Shown here: positions 26,216-35,787 of the stretch, one piece after another
How the letters are laid out: each line of letters begins with the position of its first letter
Position numbering within the stretch: position 1 is the first letter of the stretch
NCBI GenBank assembly: GCA_022402445.1
Contig: JAKRSF010000006.1
Span: 584,540-648,539, forward strand
DNA: 64,000 nt
Direction of reading: 5' to 3'
Origin: Cyanobacteriota bacterium
Lineage (GTDB): Bacteria; Cyanobacteriota; Cyanobacteriia; CACIAM-69d
The notes under the pieces: generated by a model
Databases searched by the model: none
The model's input: the letters and a program-made list of their open reading frames with translations, nothing else
Told to the model about the DNA's origin: nothing
Made by a program: the position numbers and the translations under genes

Positions 26216-26704
26216 TTAACCATTGCGCGGCTTAATAAAACTCAGAGCATGGCGGCCCCGGGTCGCCGCCATGGTCTGCGGGAACACCCCCACCACCATC
26301 GCCAGGGCCGCGTGGGAGACCTGATACACCTGGTCCCGCTCGAAATATTGCTCGAACTGCTCCAGAATTTGACGGCTCCGCACCGCTGGCGCATCAATCA
26401 CCGTGAAGCGGCTGGTGAGCTTGAGCCATTGCAGCCGGATGCGGTAGGCCGTCTGGCGCTCGGTGCTGTTCTGGGGCGTCAGCAACTGCAAATTACCGAT
26501 GGGAATCGCCGCGAGGCAGTCGCGATCGAACTCACCCCCCACCGCCGCCCCCGGCCCCGCAAATTCCGCATAGTAGGGTTTGACCAACAGCACCCCATTG
26601 CGGCGGCGGCTGTTGACCACGCTCAGGGCTCCGTGGGCGATGGCCTCCAGCGTGGCTGGATCGCCCTGGAGGCTGGGATCACTCATGGGGGACCAATCCT
26701 TCAT
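26216..26704 (-). CDS. Hypothetical protein (162 aa)
   Basis: No family is recognised. The protein is soluble and mixed alpha/beta: SVVNSRRRNGVLLVKPYYAEF, then AAIPIGNLQLLTPQNS, RIRLQWLKLTSRFTVIDA, a helix RSRQILEQFEQYFERDQVY and a terminal GVFPQTMAATRGRHAL. An ATG six codons in (26686) is an equally good start. It is the last gene of a minus-strand run with the GNAT gene (11 bases upstream) and the membrane protein before it, so the three are probably co-transcribed. Confidence 0.7.
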   Translation of the reverse strand: MKDWSPMSDPSLQGDPATLEAIAHGALSVVNSRRRNGVLLVKPYYAEFAGPGAAVGGEFDRDCLAAIPIGNLQLLTPQNSTERQTAYRIRLQWLKLTSRFTVIDAPAVRSRQILEQFEQYFERDQVYQVSHAALAMVVGVFPQTMAATRGRHALSFIKPRNG

Positions 26705-26715
26705 GGGCCAGTACC

Positions 26716-27342
26716 TTACGCCAACCGCTTGTGCAGGAACAGCCGTTGGGGCCGCCCAAAGGACCAGGGCAACGGGGGCGCGATCGCGGGGATGCAGCGA
26801 TAGCCCAGCCGTTCATAGAGCCGCCGCGCCGCGTGGTTGTCGTCGAGCACATGCAGATAAATATCCTGAAACCCCCAGTCTCTGGCGGTCGTTTCGCAGG
26901 CCGCCAGCAGTTGTTTTGCCACCCCCCGACGGCGGCAATCCGGACGCACGGCCAGGTTGGCAATGTAGGGATAGCGGCCCCCGTTCCAGCCGAGGGGCAT
27001 GGACGATCGCGCCGACAGCTCCACCGTCCCCACCAGCTCATTGGGCACGGCCGCCGCGATCGCCGTAGGGGGAAGGGGTGGCCCCGCGATCGCGGCCCAG
27101 CAGCGATACTCCTGGGGACTGCGGCGAATGCGGATGCGCAAATCTTCGTAAATGCCCATGCGGAAAAACGGATGCAGCCAGCCAAACCAGCCGCTGCGAT
27201 CGTGGAAGCAATTCGCCAGCAGGTCCGCAAGGGCGTCCAGATCCGCCGATTCTGCGGCCCGCACGATCGCGCCTACCCTGGCCCGACCGGCGGCGGGCTG
27301 GACGGGCGTCGGCCCCACGGGTGGCACTGAAGAGGCACTCAC
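26716..27342 (-). CDS. GNAT-family N-acetyltransferase
   Basis: This is a 208-residue acetyl-CoA-dependent acyltransferase. After a variable leader, the domain starts at AIVRAAESADLDALADLLANCF; motif A, which binds the pyrophosphate of acetyl-CoA, is ANLAVRPDCRRRGVAKQLL near residue 131-149; motif B is IYLHVLDDNHAARRLYERLGY. It resembles RimI-like and other protein or small-molecule acetyltransferases, but the acceptor is unknown. An extra segment (FFRMGIYEDLRIRIRRS) before the core is also seen in plastid-type GNAT enzymes, so plastid-like dual protein/metabolite acetylation is one option. Its ATG overlaps the stop of the upstream membrane protein gene. Confidence 0.88.
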   Translation of the reverse strand: MSASSVPPVGPTPVQPAAGRARVGAIVRAAESADLDALADLLANCFHDRSGWFGWLHPFFRMGIYEDLRIRIRRSPQEYRCWAAIAGPPLPPTAIAAAVPNELVGTVELSARSSMPLGWNGGRYPYIANLAVRPDCRRRGVAKQLLAACETTARDWGFQDIYLHVLDDNHAARRLYERLGYRCIPAIAPPLPWSFGRPQRLFLHKRLA

Positions 27343-27806
27343 GAGAGATGGTGTTGGATCCGTTCGACGAGCCGCGCACGACTGGCGATCGCCACGCGAT
27401 TTCCTTGAATGTTCACGAATACCTTACCCGACATCCACCGCCAACGGGAGGTGTTTTGGTAAACGATGGTGCCCTTGGGCAGGCCATTGGCATCGGCCCC
27501 CTCGGCGCGATCGCCCTCCGTCGCCGCGATCATTCGGGTAAACTGCCACCCCTCCAGAAGCCGCTGGAGGTCCTGTTCCAGGCGCTGGGGTTTTTTGGTA
27601 GTAATTTCAATGGTTTTGCTGTGGTTGGCCTTGGCCCCGATCGCCCCGATAATCGCCGCCAGGGGCACCCCCCAGGCAAAGGCACGGGGATCAAAGGGAC
27701 TACCGAGCAACTGCGACCCGACGGGCACACCAATCAGGACGCAGCACAGGAAATAGTAGGCAAAGGTGGGGACCAAGCCGGGGCCGGATTTTTCCAGGGG
27801 ATTCAC
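27339..27806 (-). CDS. Small membrane protein of unknown function
   Basis: This 155-residue protein has two hydrophobic segments (VPTFAYYFLCCVLIGVPVG and WGVPLAAIIGAIGA) followed by a soluble domain (IEITTKKPQRLEQDLQRLL, GTIVYQNTSRWRWMSGKVFV, NRVAIASRARLVERI). The domain looks like a small beta-rich module facing the cytosol. No named family is recognised, but the layout resembles conserved cyanobacterial hypothetical proteins. Its stop overlaps the ATG of the GNAT gene, indicating translational coupling. Confidence 0.75.
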   Translation of the reverse strand: MNPLEKSGPGLVPTFAYYFLCCVLIGVPVGSQLLGSPFDPRAFAWGVPLAAIIGAIGAKANHSKTIEITTKKPQRLEQDLQRLLEGWQFTRMIAATEGDRAEGADANGLPKGTIVYQNTSRWRWMSGKVFVNIQGNRVAIASRARLVERIQHHLS

Positions 27807-27928
27807 GGGGGCAGTTGAGGGGGGGAACTGGATGGGGGGGCGGTCAACGTTAGGCGATCAACCTAGTCTAGTGGAAATGGTCAGAGGACTAGCGCCGTGG
27901 CCGGTGGCGATCGCGCCCCACCCCATCC

Positions 27929-29278
27929 CTAGCGGCGGGAGAGTCGCCGGGGGCCATCGAGCCAGTAGGTGCTCACAAACCCTTTGCCCTTGATGGCGAT
28001 GCGGCCTCGGGGGTAGCAACTGTAGTGATCGCGCAGGTGGCGGTAGGTATTGGGGCCAAGCTGAATCTTGCCCGTTTGCCCCTGGGTTTCCATACGGCTC
28101 GCCATGTTCACCGTATCGCCCCAGAGATCGTAGGCATGGCGCAGGGTGCCGATGGTGCCCGCCACGACGGGGCCGGTCTCAATGCCCATGCGCAACTGGA
28201 GGTTCAAGGGGGAATGAATCGCGCCGGTCCGCCGCTGGAGCCTCGGGAAGGTGGCGGAAAAGTCGGCGGAAAAATTGGCGGAAAAGTCGGCGGAAAATTC
28301 CGTGGTGACCCGCTGCATCGCCAGGGCTAAATCCGCGATCGCCACGGCCCCCTCCTGGATCCCCATGGGGGTAGGCAGCCCCGCCGCCGCCATGTAGGCA
28401 TCGCCAATGGTTTTAATCTTTTCGAGGTGGCGCTCCTGCACCAGGCGATCAAACCGGCAAAATAAATCGTCCAGCAGGGCAACGAGCAACTGCGGATCTA
28501 GCCGCTCCGCCAGGGCCGTGAAATTCACCAGATCCGCAAACAGCACCGTCACCGCCTCGAAGCGATCAGCGATCGGGCCGGGTTTTTCCTTGAGGCGCTG
28601 GGCGATCACCGTGGGCAGCATATTTTCCAGCAGCCGTTCCGACTTATCCCGCTCCTGCTGGAGATATTCCTCCGCCCGCTCCCGGCGGCCAATTTCCTGA
28701 TCCATTTCCTGCACCTTCAGGCGCAGTTCCATCTGGGCCACCACCTGCCGCGCCAAGGCCCGCAAACTGGCAATGCGCTCCGGCTCCAGGGTGCGGGGCT
28801 GCTGATCAATCACGCACAGGGAGCCGATCGCCTGGCCGTCCGGCGTCACCAGGGGCGCACCCGCATAGAACCGAATATGGGGCGGCCCCACCACGAAGGG
28901 GCTAGAGGCAAAGCGCGGATCGACCAGGGTATCCGACACCACCAGCACCCGTCCCGCATCCAAAATCGTATGGCCGCAAAAGCTGCCCGATCGCGGCAAT
29001 TCCTGGGTGCCAATGCCAATCTCCGACTTGAGCCACTGGATATCGTTCGACACCAGGCTGATGAACGCACTGGGGGCGTCGCAGAGTTCCGCCGCGATCG
29101 CCGTGAGATCATCAAAGGCCGTCTCCGGCAGTGTCCCCACCAGGCCATAGCGATCAAGGGCCGCCTGACGGACCACCTCCAGATCGGGAATGGGCGTAAT
29201 CGCCAACTCGCAGTACTGCCCCCCCGATCGCCCCATGGGGTCAGGGTCAGCGGGCAACGACGGCGCATCAATCACCAT
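27929..29278 (-). CDS. GAF-domain adenylate cyclase (class III)
   Basis: The protein joins a GAF sensor domain (TAIAAELCDAPSAFISLVS to IGSLCVIDQQPRTL), a coiled linker (EEYLQQERDKSERLLENMLP) and a class III cyclase domain. Metal-binding Asp residues lie in VTVLFADLVNFTALAE and IKTIGDAYMAAAG; the Lys of KIKTIGD and the Asp of YDLWGDTVNMASR are the adenine-specifying pair, so cAMP is the likely product. A four-unit 12-bp tandem repeat puts the peptide EFSADFSANFSADFSATF inside the domain. The frame is open to an ATG at 29389; I prefer 29278 because the extension looks non-coding. Cyanobacterial cyclases of this kind respond to light, bicarbonate or redox; the GAF ligand is unknown. Confidence 0.88.
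   Translation of the reverse strand: MVIDAPSLPADPDPMGRSGGQYCELAITPIPDLEVVRQAALDRYGLVGTLPETAFDDLTAIAAELCDAPSAFISLVSNDIQWLKSEIGIGTQELPRSGSFCGHTILDAGRVLVVSDTLVDPRFASSPFVVGPPHIRFYAGAPLVTPDGQAIGSLCVIDQQPRTLEPERIASLRALARQVVAQMELRLKVQEMDQEIGRRERAEEYLQQERDKSERLLENMLPTVIAQRLKEKPGPIADRFEAVTVLFADLVNFTALAERLDPQLLVALLDDLFCRFDRLVQERHLEKIKTIGDAYMAAAGLPTPMGIQEGAVAIADLALAMQRVTTEFSADFSANFSADFSATFPRLQRRTGAIHSPLNLQLRMGIETGPVVAGTIGTLRHAYDLWGDTVNMASRMETQGQTGKIQLGPNTYRHLRDHYSCYPRGRIAIKGKGFVSTYWLDGPRRLSRR
28253..28300. repeat. 12-bp tandem repeat inside the cyclase gene
   Basis: Four tandem copies of GGCGGAAAAGTC and variants (two exact, two with two or three changes) encode a four-residue FSAD/FSAN period on the minus strand. 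Being in multiples of three, copy-number changes would keep the frame. Confidence 0.8.
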
Positions 29279-29935
29279 GGATCTAGAACCAGCAGCAATA
29301 GGGGTGGCACTGGCGAGATGCCGCGATCGCACCGGACTCACCGGGCGACACAATTTCGACGACTTCGGACATTCAGAAGAACGCATCATGGACCCACAGG
29401 CGATCGCAATGGTGACCCTTCAGACCCCGAGGCCGACCTCGTAACAAACCGACAGGAATCGATAGAACTCGAAACCGTCTGAACCGTAGTCCCTAGAGGA
29501 GGTCTGAACAGTGGACACCGTAGCCATGGCCTTGGCCTGATCCCTCGCCAATCGGAACGTTGGGAACCTTGAGCCCTTCGCCCCACCGAGGTCTAATCCT
29601 AGATCACGAGATCAGGTCCTAAGGGGCACTGTCCAGACATCCTCTCAACAAGCGTATCCCCCGATGGCACCCCAGGGTCCGTATTCCCTAGATCATCCCA
29701 TAGGAACGGAAGCGCAATTGTTCAACCTAATGTCTGACTTGATAGTTCGCGATCCTTCGTCAATCGGCGGCCCACCCCCAGCTACGGCTTAGCAAATCTT
29801 TGGCAAGGCTTCATGGATACGCAACAGGATCCCCGCCGCGATCGCCCCCACCCGGAACGGTTTGAACCTCGCCCCCGCCGCCCCCCAACAACAGTGCTAG
29901 TATCTTGGTTTGTTGCCAGCGATCCCGGCTGGCGG
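29279..29935. other. Divergent region between the cyclase gene and the thiC leader
   Basis: About 650 bases carry no supported gene. The right end holds a TAGTAT hexamer at 29898-29903, a possible -10 element for thiC, and a GCCAGC/GCTGGC hairpin at 29915-29933 just before the TPP aptamer. The middle part has few HIP1 sites and shows nothing recognisable. Confidence 0.4.
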
Positions 29936-31454
<1,519 letters not shown>

Positions 31455-31514
31455 GGTAGCCGCGATCGCGCATTCCCTGCCCACCATTACATTGGCCGAA
31501 TAATCTCACCCAAG

Positions 31515-31547
31515 CCCCTGGTTTCCTGGATGGAAACTGGGGGTTTT
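31515..31547 (+). terminator. Intrinsic terminator of thiC
   Basis: A 12-bp stem (CCCCTGGTTTCC paired with GGAAACTGGGGG, two G-U pairs) with a five-base loop is followed by TTTT. It starts about 60 bases after the thiC stop codon. Confidence 0.85.
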
Positions 31548-31643
31548 GGGCATGGCTGAAACAGGGCAGATGGACAAGCACAAACCGCGATCGCGGGCGA
31601 CCCCCCTTAAAAATCATCTACAATTCATAAACAATATTTATTT

Positions 31644-31660
31644 ATATGCGCCTTGCATAT
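31644..31660. promoter_or_regulatory. Inverted repeat upstream of the CP12-like gene
   Basis: ATATGC (31644-31649) and GCATAT (31655-31660) are separated by five bases in an AT-rich promoter region, 71-87 bases before the CP12-like ATG. The arm-N5-arm layout resembles LysR-type sites such as those of RbcR/CcmR, but the arms do not match a known consensus closely. Confidence 0.4.
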
Positions 31661-31730
31661 TTTGCTGAATTATCAATAGAATAGTGGTGGTTCAGGAAGC
31701 CATCGGTGAGAGTTCACCAGGAGTTGAGCC

Positions 31731-32018
31731 ATGACAGCCATCACGACGACCGTTGTTCCCACCCTTGCCCTGGCGACCCCCCAAGGCGTCCTTGCCCCGG
31801 AGTTTTCCCTAGAGGCGGAACTGCGGGCCGCCCGGGAACATGCCCGCCGCCTGACGATGATGCACGGCATTGATGCTCGCGATGTGGCCGTGGCCTGGGA
31901 CGCGGTTGAAGAACTGATGACCGCCAAAGCCCGCCAGCGATCGCGCGCCCTGTCGTCCTTCGAGCAATATTGCCAGGACCACCCCGACGCGGCAGAAGCC
32001 CGCATGTACGACGTTTGA
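31731..32018 (+). CDS. CP12-family protein lacking three of four conserved cysteines
   Basis: CP12 is a small, largely disordered regulator that links GAPDH and phosphoribulokinase and switches off the Calvin cycle in the dark. This 95-residue protein has the core motif AWDAVEEL (55-62) and the C-terminal signature YCQDHPDAAEARMYDV. The N-terminal cysteine pair before AWDxVEEL is absent, and of the C-terminal pair only C81 remains; the position of the second is A90. Without disulfides the redox switch cannot work as described, so this is a variant CP12 that may bind constitutively or have another target. AGGAG lies seven bases before the ATG. Confidence 0.85.
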   Translation: MTAITTTVVPTLALATPQGVLAPEFSLEAELRAAREHARRLTMMHGIDARDVAVAWDAVEELMTAKARQRSRALSSFEQYCQDHPDAAEARMYDV

Positions 32019-32181
32019 TCGCCCCGCGCGATCGCCCAAACCAGAGCCATCCCCAGTCCCCTAACCTAGGGATCAACTGAACGATCTAAAACCAAGGGCA
32101 GCCAAGGATTCATCGTCCCTGACTGCCCTAAGGTTATTGAGGCTCAAATCACCATCAGTTGAGCTTTGGCCTAGTCTTGTA

Positions 32182-32253
<72 letters not shown>

Positions 32254-32314
32254 TTGGGCAGGTGCGCCGTCGCGCCCTTGCGGAATACCAATATACATAG
32301 GTCGCCCAAAAAAC

Positions 32315-33046
32315 TCAACCCCCCTGCGGATATTCTTCCCAGAGGCCCGTATTTTGCCGCAGGCTGTAGTGGTTGCCCTGGCCGACGATGAGGTGATCGA
32401 GCACCGGCAGATCCAGCAACTGGCCGCATTGCAGCAGGGTGCGGGTCAGATCGAGGTCTTCGACACTGGGCTCGACGCTGCCGGAGGGGTGGTTGTGGGC
32501 CACGATGCAGCGGGTGGCCCCCTGGCGGATGGTTTCGCGGAAAATTTCGCGGGGGTGGGCGAGGGTTTCGGTGGCGGTGCCGATGGAGATCAGTTGGGTA
32601 TTGAGGAGGCGGTGTTTCACGTCGAGCATGAGGACGGCGAAACGCTCCTGGGGTGACCACATCAGGGTTTGGCTGAGGGCGGCGGCGGCGAGTTCGGGGC
32701 TGTCGATGGTGGTTTTTTCGAGGGGACGGACGCAGGCCATGCGCTTGCCAAGTTCGATCGCGGCGAGGATGGTGGTGCCCTTGGCGGGGCCGACCCCGTG
32801 GATGGCGGTGAGTTCGGCGAGGCTCACGTCGCGCAGGGCGGCCAGGGGTTCGCGATCGCGCCCACCGATCACCTGCAAAATCAGTTGCCCGAGGCCGACG
32901 GCGGACAGTTGACCAGCCCCCTGGCCGGTGCCGAGGAGGATGGCGAGCAGTTCGGCATTCGAGAGGCTTTGGGGGCCAAGCTCCATGAGCCGTTCCCTGG
33001 GCCGTTCGGTGGGGGGCAGGTCAATGATGCGCAGGCTGTAGGGCAT
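32315..33046 (-). CDS. radC: RadC-family JAB-domain protein
   Basis: From the ATG at 33046 ([20 protein letters not shown]) the protein has 243 residues, the usual RadC length; a longer frame to 33094 exists. The N-terminal part has a helix-hairpin-helix-like segment ([24 protein letters not shown]). The C-terminal JAB/MPN domain has the JAMM zinc motif [18 protein letters not shown] and the upstream E of [11 protein letters not shown]. RadC was named for DNA repair, but its activity remains undefined. The tRNA-Val gene lies just downstream on the same strand. Confidence 0.92.
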   Translation of the reverse strand: MPYSLRIIDLPPTERPRERLMELGPQSLSNAELLAILLGTGQGAGQLSAVGLGQLILQVIGGRDREPLAALRDVSLAELTAIHGVGPAKGTTILAAIELGKRMACVRPLEKTTIDSPELAAAALSQTLMWSPQERFAVLMLDVKHRLLNTQLISIGTATETLAHPREIFRETIRQGATRCIVAHNHPSGSVEPSVEDLDLTRTLLQCGQLLDLPVLDHLIVGQGNHYSLRQNTGLWEEYPQGG

Positions 33047-33217
33047 GGGTGGACGGTGGGAAGGGGTGGAGAGGTGGGGACCGCGATGGGTCAATTTTCG
33101 TAGGATATCTGGAATTTAGGGGGCTTTTGGGCCTTGGGCGGTGGCGGATGGCCCTAGGCGGGGGGCTACCCTAGGGCTGGGGTGTGGGGACAAGGTGCGC
33201 GGATGCGAAGGAAGCCC

Positions 33218-34432
33218 ATGAAGCCGATGCAAAAGCCGATGAATAAGCTACTGATTTTGGCCTCCCATCCGGTGCAGTACCACGCGCCGGTGTTTCGGGG
33301 CATTGCCCAGCGGTTGACGGCGGCGGGGGGCAGTTGCGTGGTGGTGTACCTGTCGGATTTTTCGATTCGGGGCTACCGCGATCGCGAGTTTGGCACCAGT
33401 TTTGCCTGGGATGAGCCGCTGCTGGCGGGCTATCGGTCGGTGGTGCTCAATGAAAATCAAACGGCGCAACCGGCGGGGTTTGGGGATTTGGATGCGCCGG
33501 GTTTTGATGAAATTCTGGCGGCGGAGCGGCCCGATCGCGTGCTCGTCCATACGTTGAACTATCGCGGGGCGATCGCGGCGACGGTTCGCGCGCGGCTGCG
33601 GGGGATTCCCTGCACGTTGCGGGTAGAAACGAATGATGTGGCGGTGCCCCGGAGCCGTTGGAAGGGGATGGCGCGATCGCTGCTGTATCGGCTGCTATAT
33701 CGCCTGTTCGATTCGGCGGTGGCGATCGGATCCTACAGCCGCGAGCATCTGATCCGCCACGGCATCCGGCGCGATCGCGTGGCCGTCGCCTACTATTGCG
33801 TGCCCGATCGCTTCGCCGCCATCCTCGATGAGGAAAAACAAACCCGCCGCGATCGCCTGCGCAATGAACTCAACCTCGATCGCGATCGCACGGTCATCCT
33901 CTTCAGCGGCAAACTCATCCCCAAGAAAAATCCAGGGCTGATCCTCGACGCGATCGCCACCTTAGCCCCCGAGCAGCGGCAACGGTTTGCGGTCCTGTTC
34001 CTCGGGGCGGGGCAACTGGAGGGGGTTCTGCGCGATCGCGCCGCCCAACTGCCCGACGTGCCCATCCACTTCCTAGGGTTTAAAAATCAAACGGAACTGC
34101 CCCCCTACTACCTCGCCGCCGACGCCCTGGCGCTGTTGTCCCAGCGGGCGGGCGAAACCTGGGGATTAGTGGCCAACGAAGCGCTCCAGGCGGGGCTGCC
34201 CTGCATCGTCACCGAAGCGGTGGGCTGCCATCGGGATTTTGCCCCCTTCCCCCACTTCCAAACCGTGCCCGTCAATGACGCGATCGCCACCGGCCAAGCC
34301 TTCGCGAATTTAATTAACCTGCCGCGCCAATTTGACCGCTACCGCGACTTACTCGAAGACTTTTCCGTTGATCGCGCCGTCGAACGCATCACCGCCGCCC
34401 TTTCCACCTTCCCTAACCAGCCGCCGTCGTAG
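33218..34432 (+). CDS. GT4-like glycosyltransferase
   Basis: This is a cytosolic glycosyltransferase of the GT-B fold, about 400 residues long. The N-terminal domain opens with KLLILASHPVQYHAPVFRGIA; the C-terminal nucleotide-sugar domain has ILFSGKLIPKKNPGLILDA, FLGAGQLEGVLRD and a GETWGLVANEALQAGLPCI motif with the E(x7)E acidic pair. Acceptor and donor are unknown; cell-surface polysaccharide is the usual role. The start is uncertain: in-frame ATGs occur at 33218, 33227 and 33239, within a repeated ATGAAGCCGATG-like stretch, with GAAGGAAG just before 33218. Confidence 0.88.
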   Translation: MKPMQKPMNKLLILASHPVQYHAPVFRGIAQRLTAAGGSCVVVYLSDFSIRGYRDREFGTSFAWDEPLLAGYRSVVLNENQTAQPAGFGDLDAPGFDEILAAERPDRVLVHTLNYRGAIAATVRARLRGIPCTLRVETNDVAVPRSRWKGMARSLLYRLLYRLFDSAVAIGSYSREHLIRHGIRRDRVAVAYYCVPDRFAAILDEEKQTRRDRLRNELNLDRDRTVILFSGKLIPKKNPGLILDAIATLAPEQRQRFAVLFLGAGQLEGVLRDRAAQLPDVPIHFLGFKNQTELPPYYLAADALALLSQRAGETWGLVANEALQAGLPCIVTEAVGCHRDFAPFPHFQTVPVNDAIATGQAFANLINLPRQFDRYRDLLEDFSVDRAVERITAALSTFPNQPPS

Positions 34433-34447
34433 GGGCGGGGTTTCCCT

Positions 34448-34503
34448 GCCCAGTCCCCGCGATCCCTAAAAAGCCCGTCCCGTAACGCCCAGTCCCCGCG
34501 ATC
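34448..34503. repeat. 17-bp direct repeat after the glycosyltransferase gene
   Basis: GCCCAGTCCCCGCGATC occurs at 34448-34464 and again at 34487-34503, 39 bases apart, in the gap before the dispersed element at 34498-34575. It includes part of a HIP1 site. Confidence 0.7.
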
Positions 34504-34575
34504 GCGGATAGGCCCAAGCAGGTTGAACGGAGTTGTGATCATCGGTTGGGGCGCTTTGGGAAACCCAACCCCTAC
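34498..34575. repeat. Dispersed intergenic repeat, copy A
   Basis: About 78 bases match a second copy at 45003-45079: both run CGCGATCGC, then AGGCCCAA, GGTTGAACGG, GTTGTG and end in GGGAAACCCAACCCCTAC. The last part is a short palindromic GGGTTGGG/CCCAACCC-like element seen often between cyanobacterial genes. The CTA of this copy at 34572-34574 provides the stop codon of the zinc-ribbon gene on the minus strand. Confidence 0.75.
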
Positions 34576-35159
34576 GGTGCGGACTGCTGAATTGGCCCCG
34601 CCGACGAAAACCGACGCATCAAATAGGCCACCGCAAAATCCCCATTCGGGTGCTGCTCCAGGATCGCCGCCAGATCAAACACCGTCTCCGCCACCTCATC
34701 CCCCACCTTTTCCCGCAGGGCGCGCCGCTCCTGAATACTTAATTCCCGCTGACGCACCTGCTCCTGCCAACTGCTGGTGAACAGCCGATCAATCGTCGCG
34801 CTCAGGCCCAGCCGCGTCAAAATATTCCATTCGCCGCGATCGCACCAAATGCCCCCACAGTTCTTGCAGCGCTCCACATAGAACGACGGCTCCAGCCCCA
34901 CCTTTGCCCTAGACAAATAGTGCTGACATTCCGGACACAGGGCCGCACGGGTGTCATAGGGGGACTGCACAAAATCCACCTCCAGCACCTCCGGCAGGGC
35001 CTGGGCATCGGGGATGATCTCCCCCTGGGCCGCCTGCCACAGCTCATAGCGCTCAGCGGGAATCCAAGTACCCTGGCAATCGGCGCAGTGGAACCCCTCT
35101 AGGTTTTCCGCCAATTGCCCCATTTCAAGCTCAGTTTTGCGATCCTTCGGACAGAGCAC
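34572..35159 (-). CDS. TFIIB-type zinc-ribbon protein
   Basis: This 195-residue protein has two zinc ribbons: MLCPKDRKTELEM with FHCADCQGTWIP (about 2-32), and ALCPECQHYLSRAK with RCKNCGGIWCDRGE (about 73-110). The GxWCDRGE ending of the second ribbon is typical of the zf-TFIIB family of bacterial proteins. The C-terminal half is helical and charged (SSWQEQVRQRELSIQERRALREK; LAAILEQHPNGDFAVAYLMRR). The function of these proteins is not known. The stop codon falls in a dispersed repeat, which may have altered the last residues. Confidence 0.85.
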   Translation of the reverse strand: MLCPKDRKTELEMGQLAENLEGFHCADCQGTWIPAERYELWQAAQGEIIPDAQALPEVLEVDFVQSPYDTRAALCPECQHYLSRAKVGLEPSFYVERCKNCGGIWCDRGEWNILTRLGLSATIDRLFTSSWQEQVRQRELSIQERRALREKVGDEVAETVFDLAAILEQHPNGDFAVAYLMRRFSSAGPIQQSAP

Positions 35160-35787
35160 GGCGCTCCTCTTGCCTGTTGGTTACTGCATCGGGTCCATTC
35201 GGCTCCCATCATACCCCCGGCGATCGCCCTGGGCACCCTTCGATGGAGGTCTGTGGCCCCTCAACGGCCCCCCAAAAAATTCCCCGAAAGCGCCCCGCCG
35301 CCCCGGACGGATCCCCCATCCAAACCAGGGCCAATCGACCCCGGACCCCCCAGGGGAAATCCTCAAGCGTGTGTTAAAACATGCCAGAATAGACTGGACT
35401 GCCTTTGTAGTTTTGTATTGTTTTTATGTTTTCTACAAAGACTCGTCCCAAAATCGCACTTTTTGGTCTATGGAACGGTAATTTTCGCGATTGTTGAGCG
35501 CATATCTTCAGCGGGGGCAAATGGGTGATGGGGCCAGTCCTGTGGGGGCAGGGAAGGGGAAAAGGGATGGACGAATTCGTCTGGAAAAGGCTTTTGGCGT
35601 CGCGGTTTGGGCGGGCGATCGCGGATTTTTGTGTCTGGGGAGGAGTGCGGGGCAGCGATGGCGACCCTGGCGGTCTAGGTGGCCCGATTCTCCCCGTTTG
35701 AATCCGATTTGATTGATCCGAATCTAGACGGGAAAATCAAGTCTCAATTTTTACATCCTTTCCCTTTTTTTCGTTGAATTGCGTTCT
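35160..35787. other. Intergenic region upstream of the GGDEF-EAL gene
   Basis: This 630-base gap has no supported gene. It contains an AT-rich section with an 8-bp inverted repeat (CTTTGTAG at 35403-35410, CTACAAAG at 35433-35440, 22-base loop) and a second AT-rich stretch at 35705-35785 that probably holds the promoter of the downstream gene. Confidence 0.4.

Noticed and set aside
34498-34575. CRISPR-like repeat because of the recurring GGTTGAACGG/CCCAACCCC segments
   Set aside because: Only single, widely separated copies and no regular spacers; no cas genes in the window.
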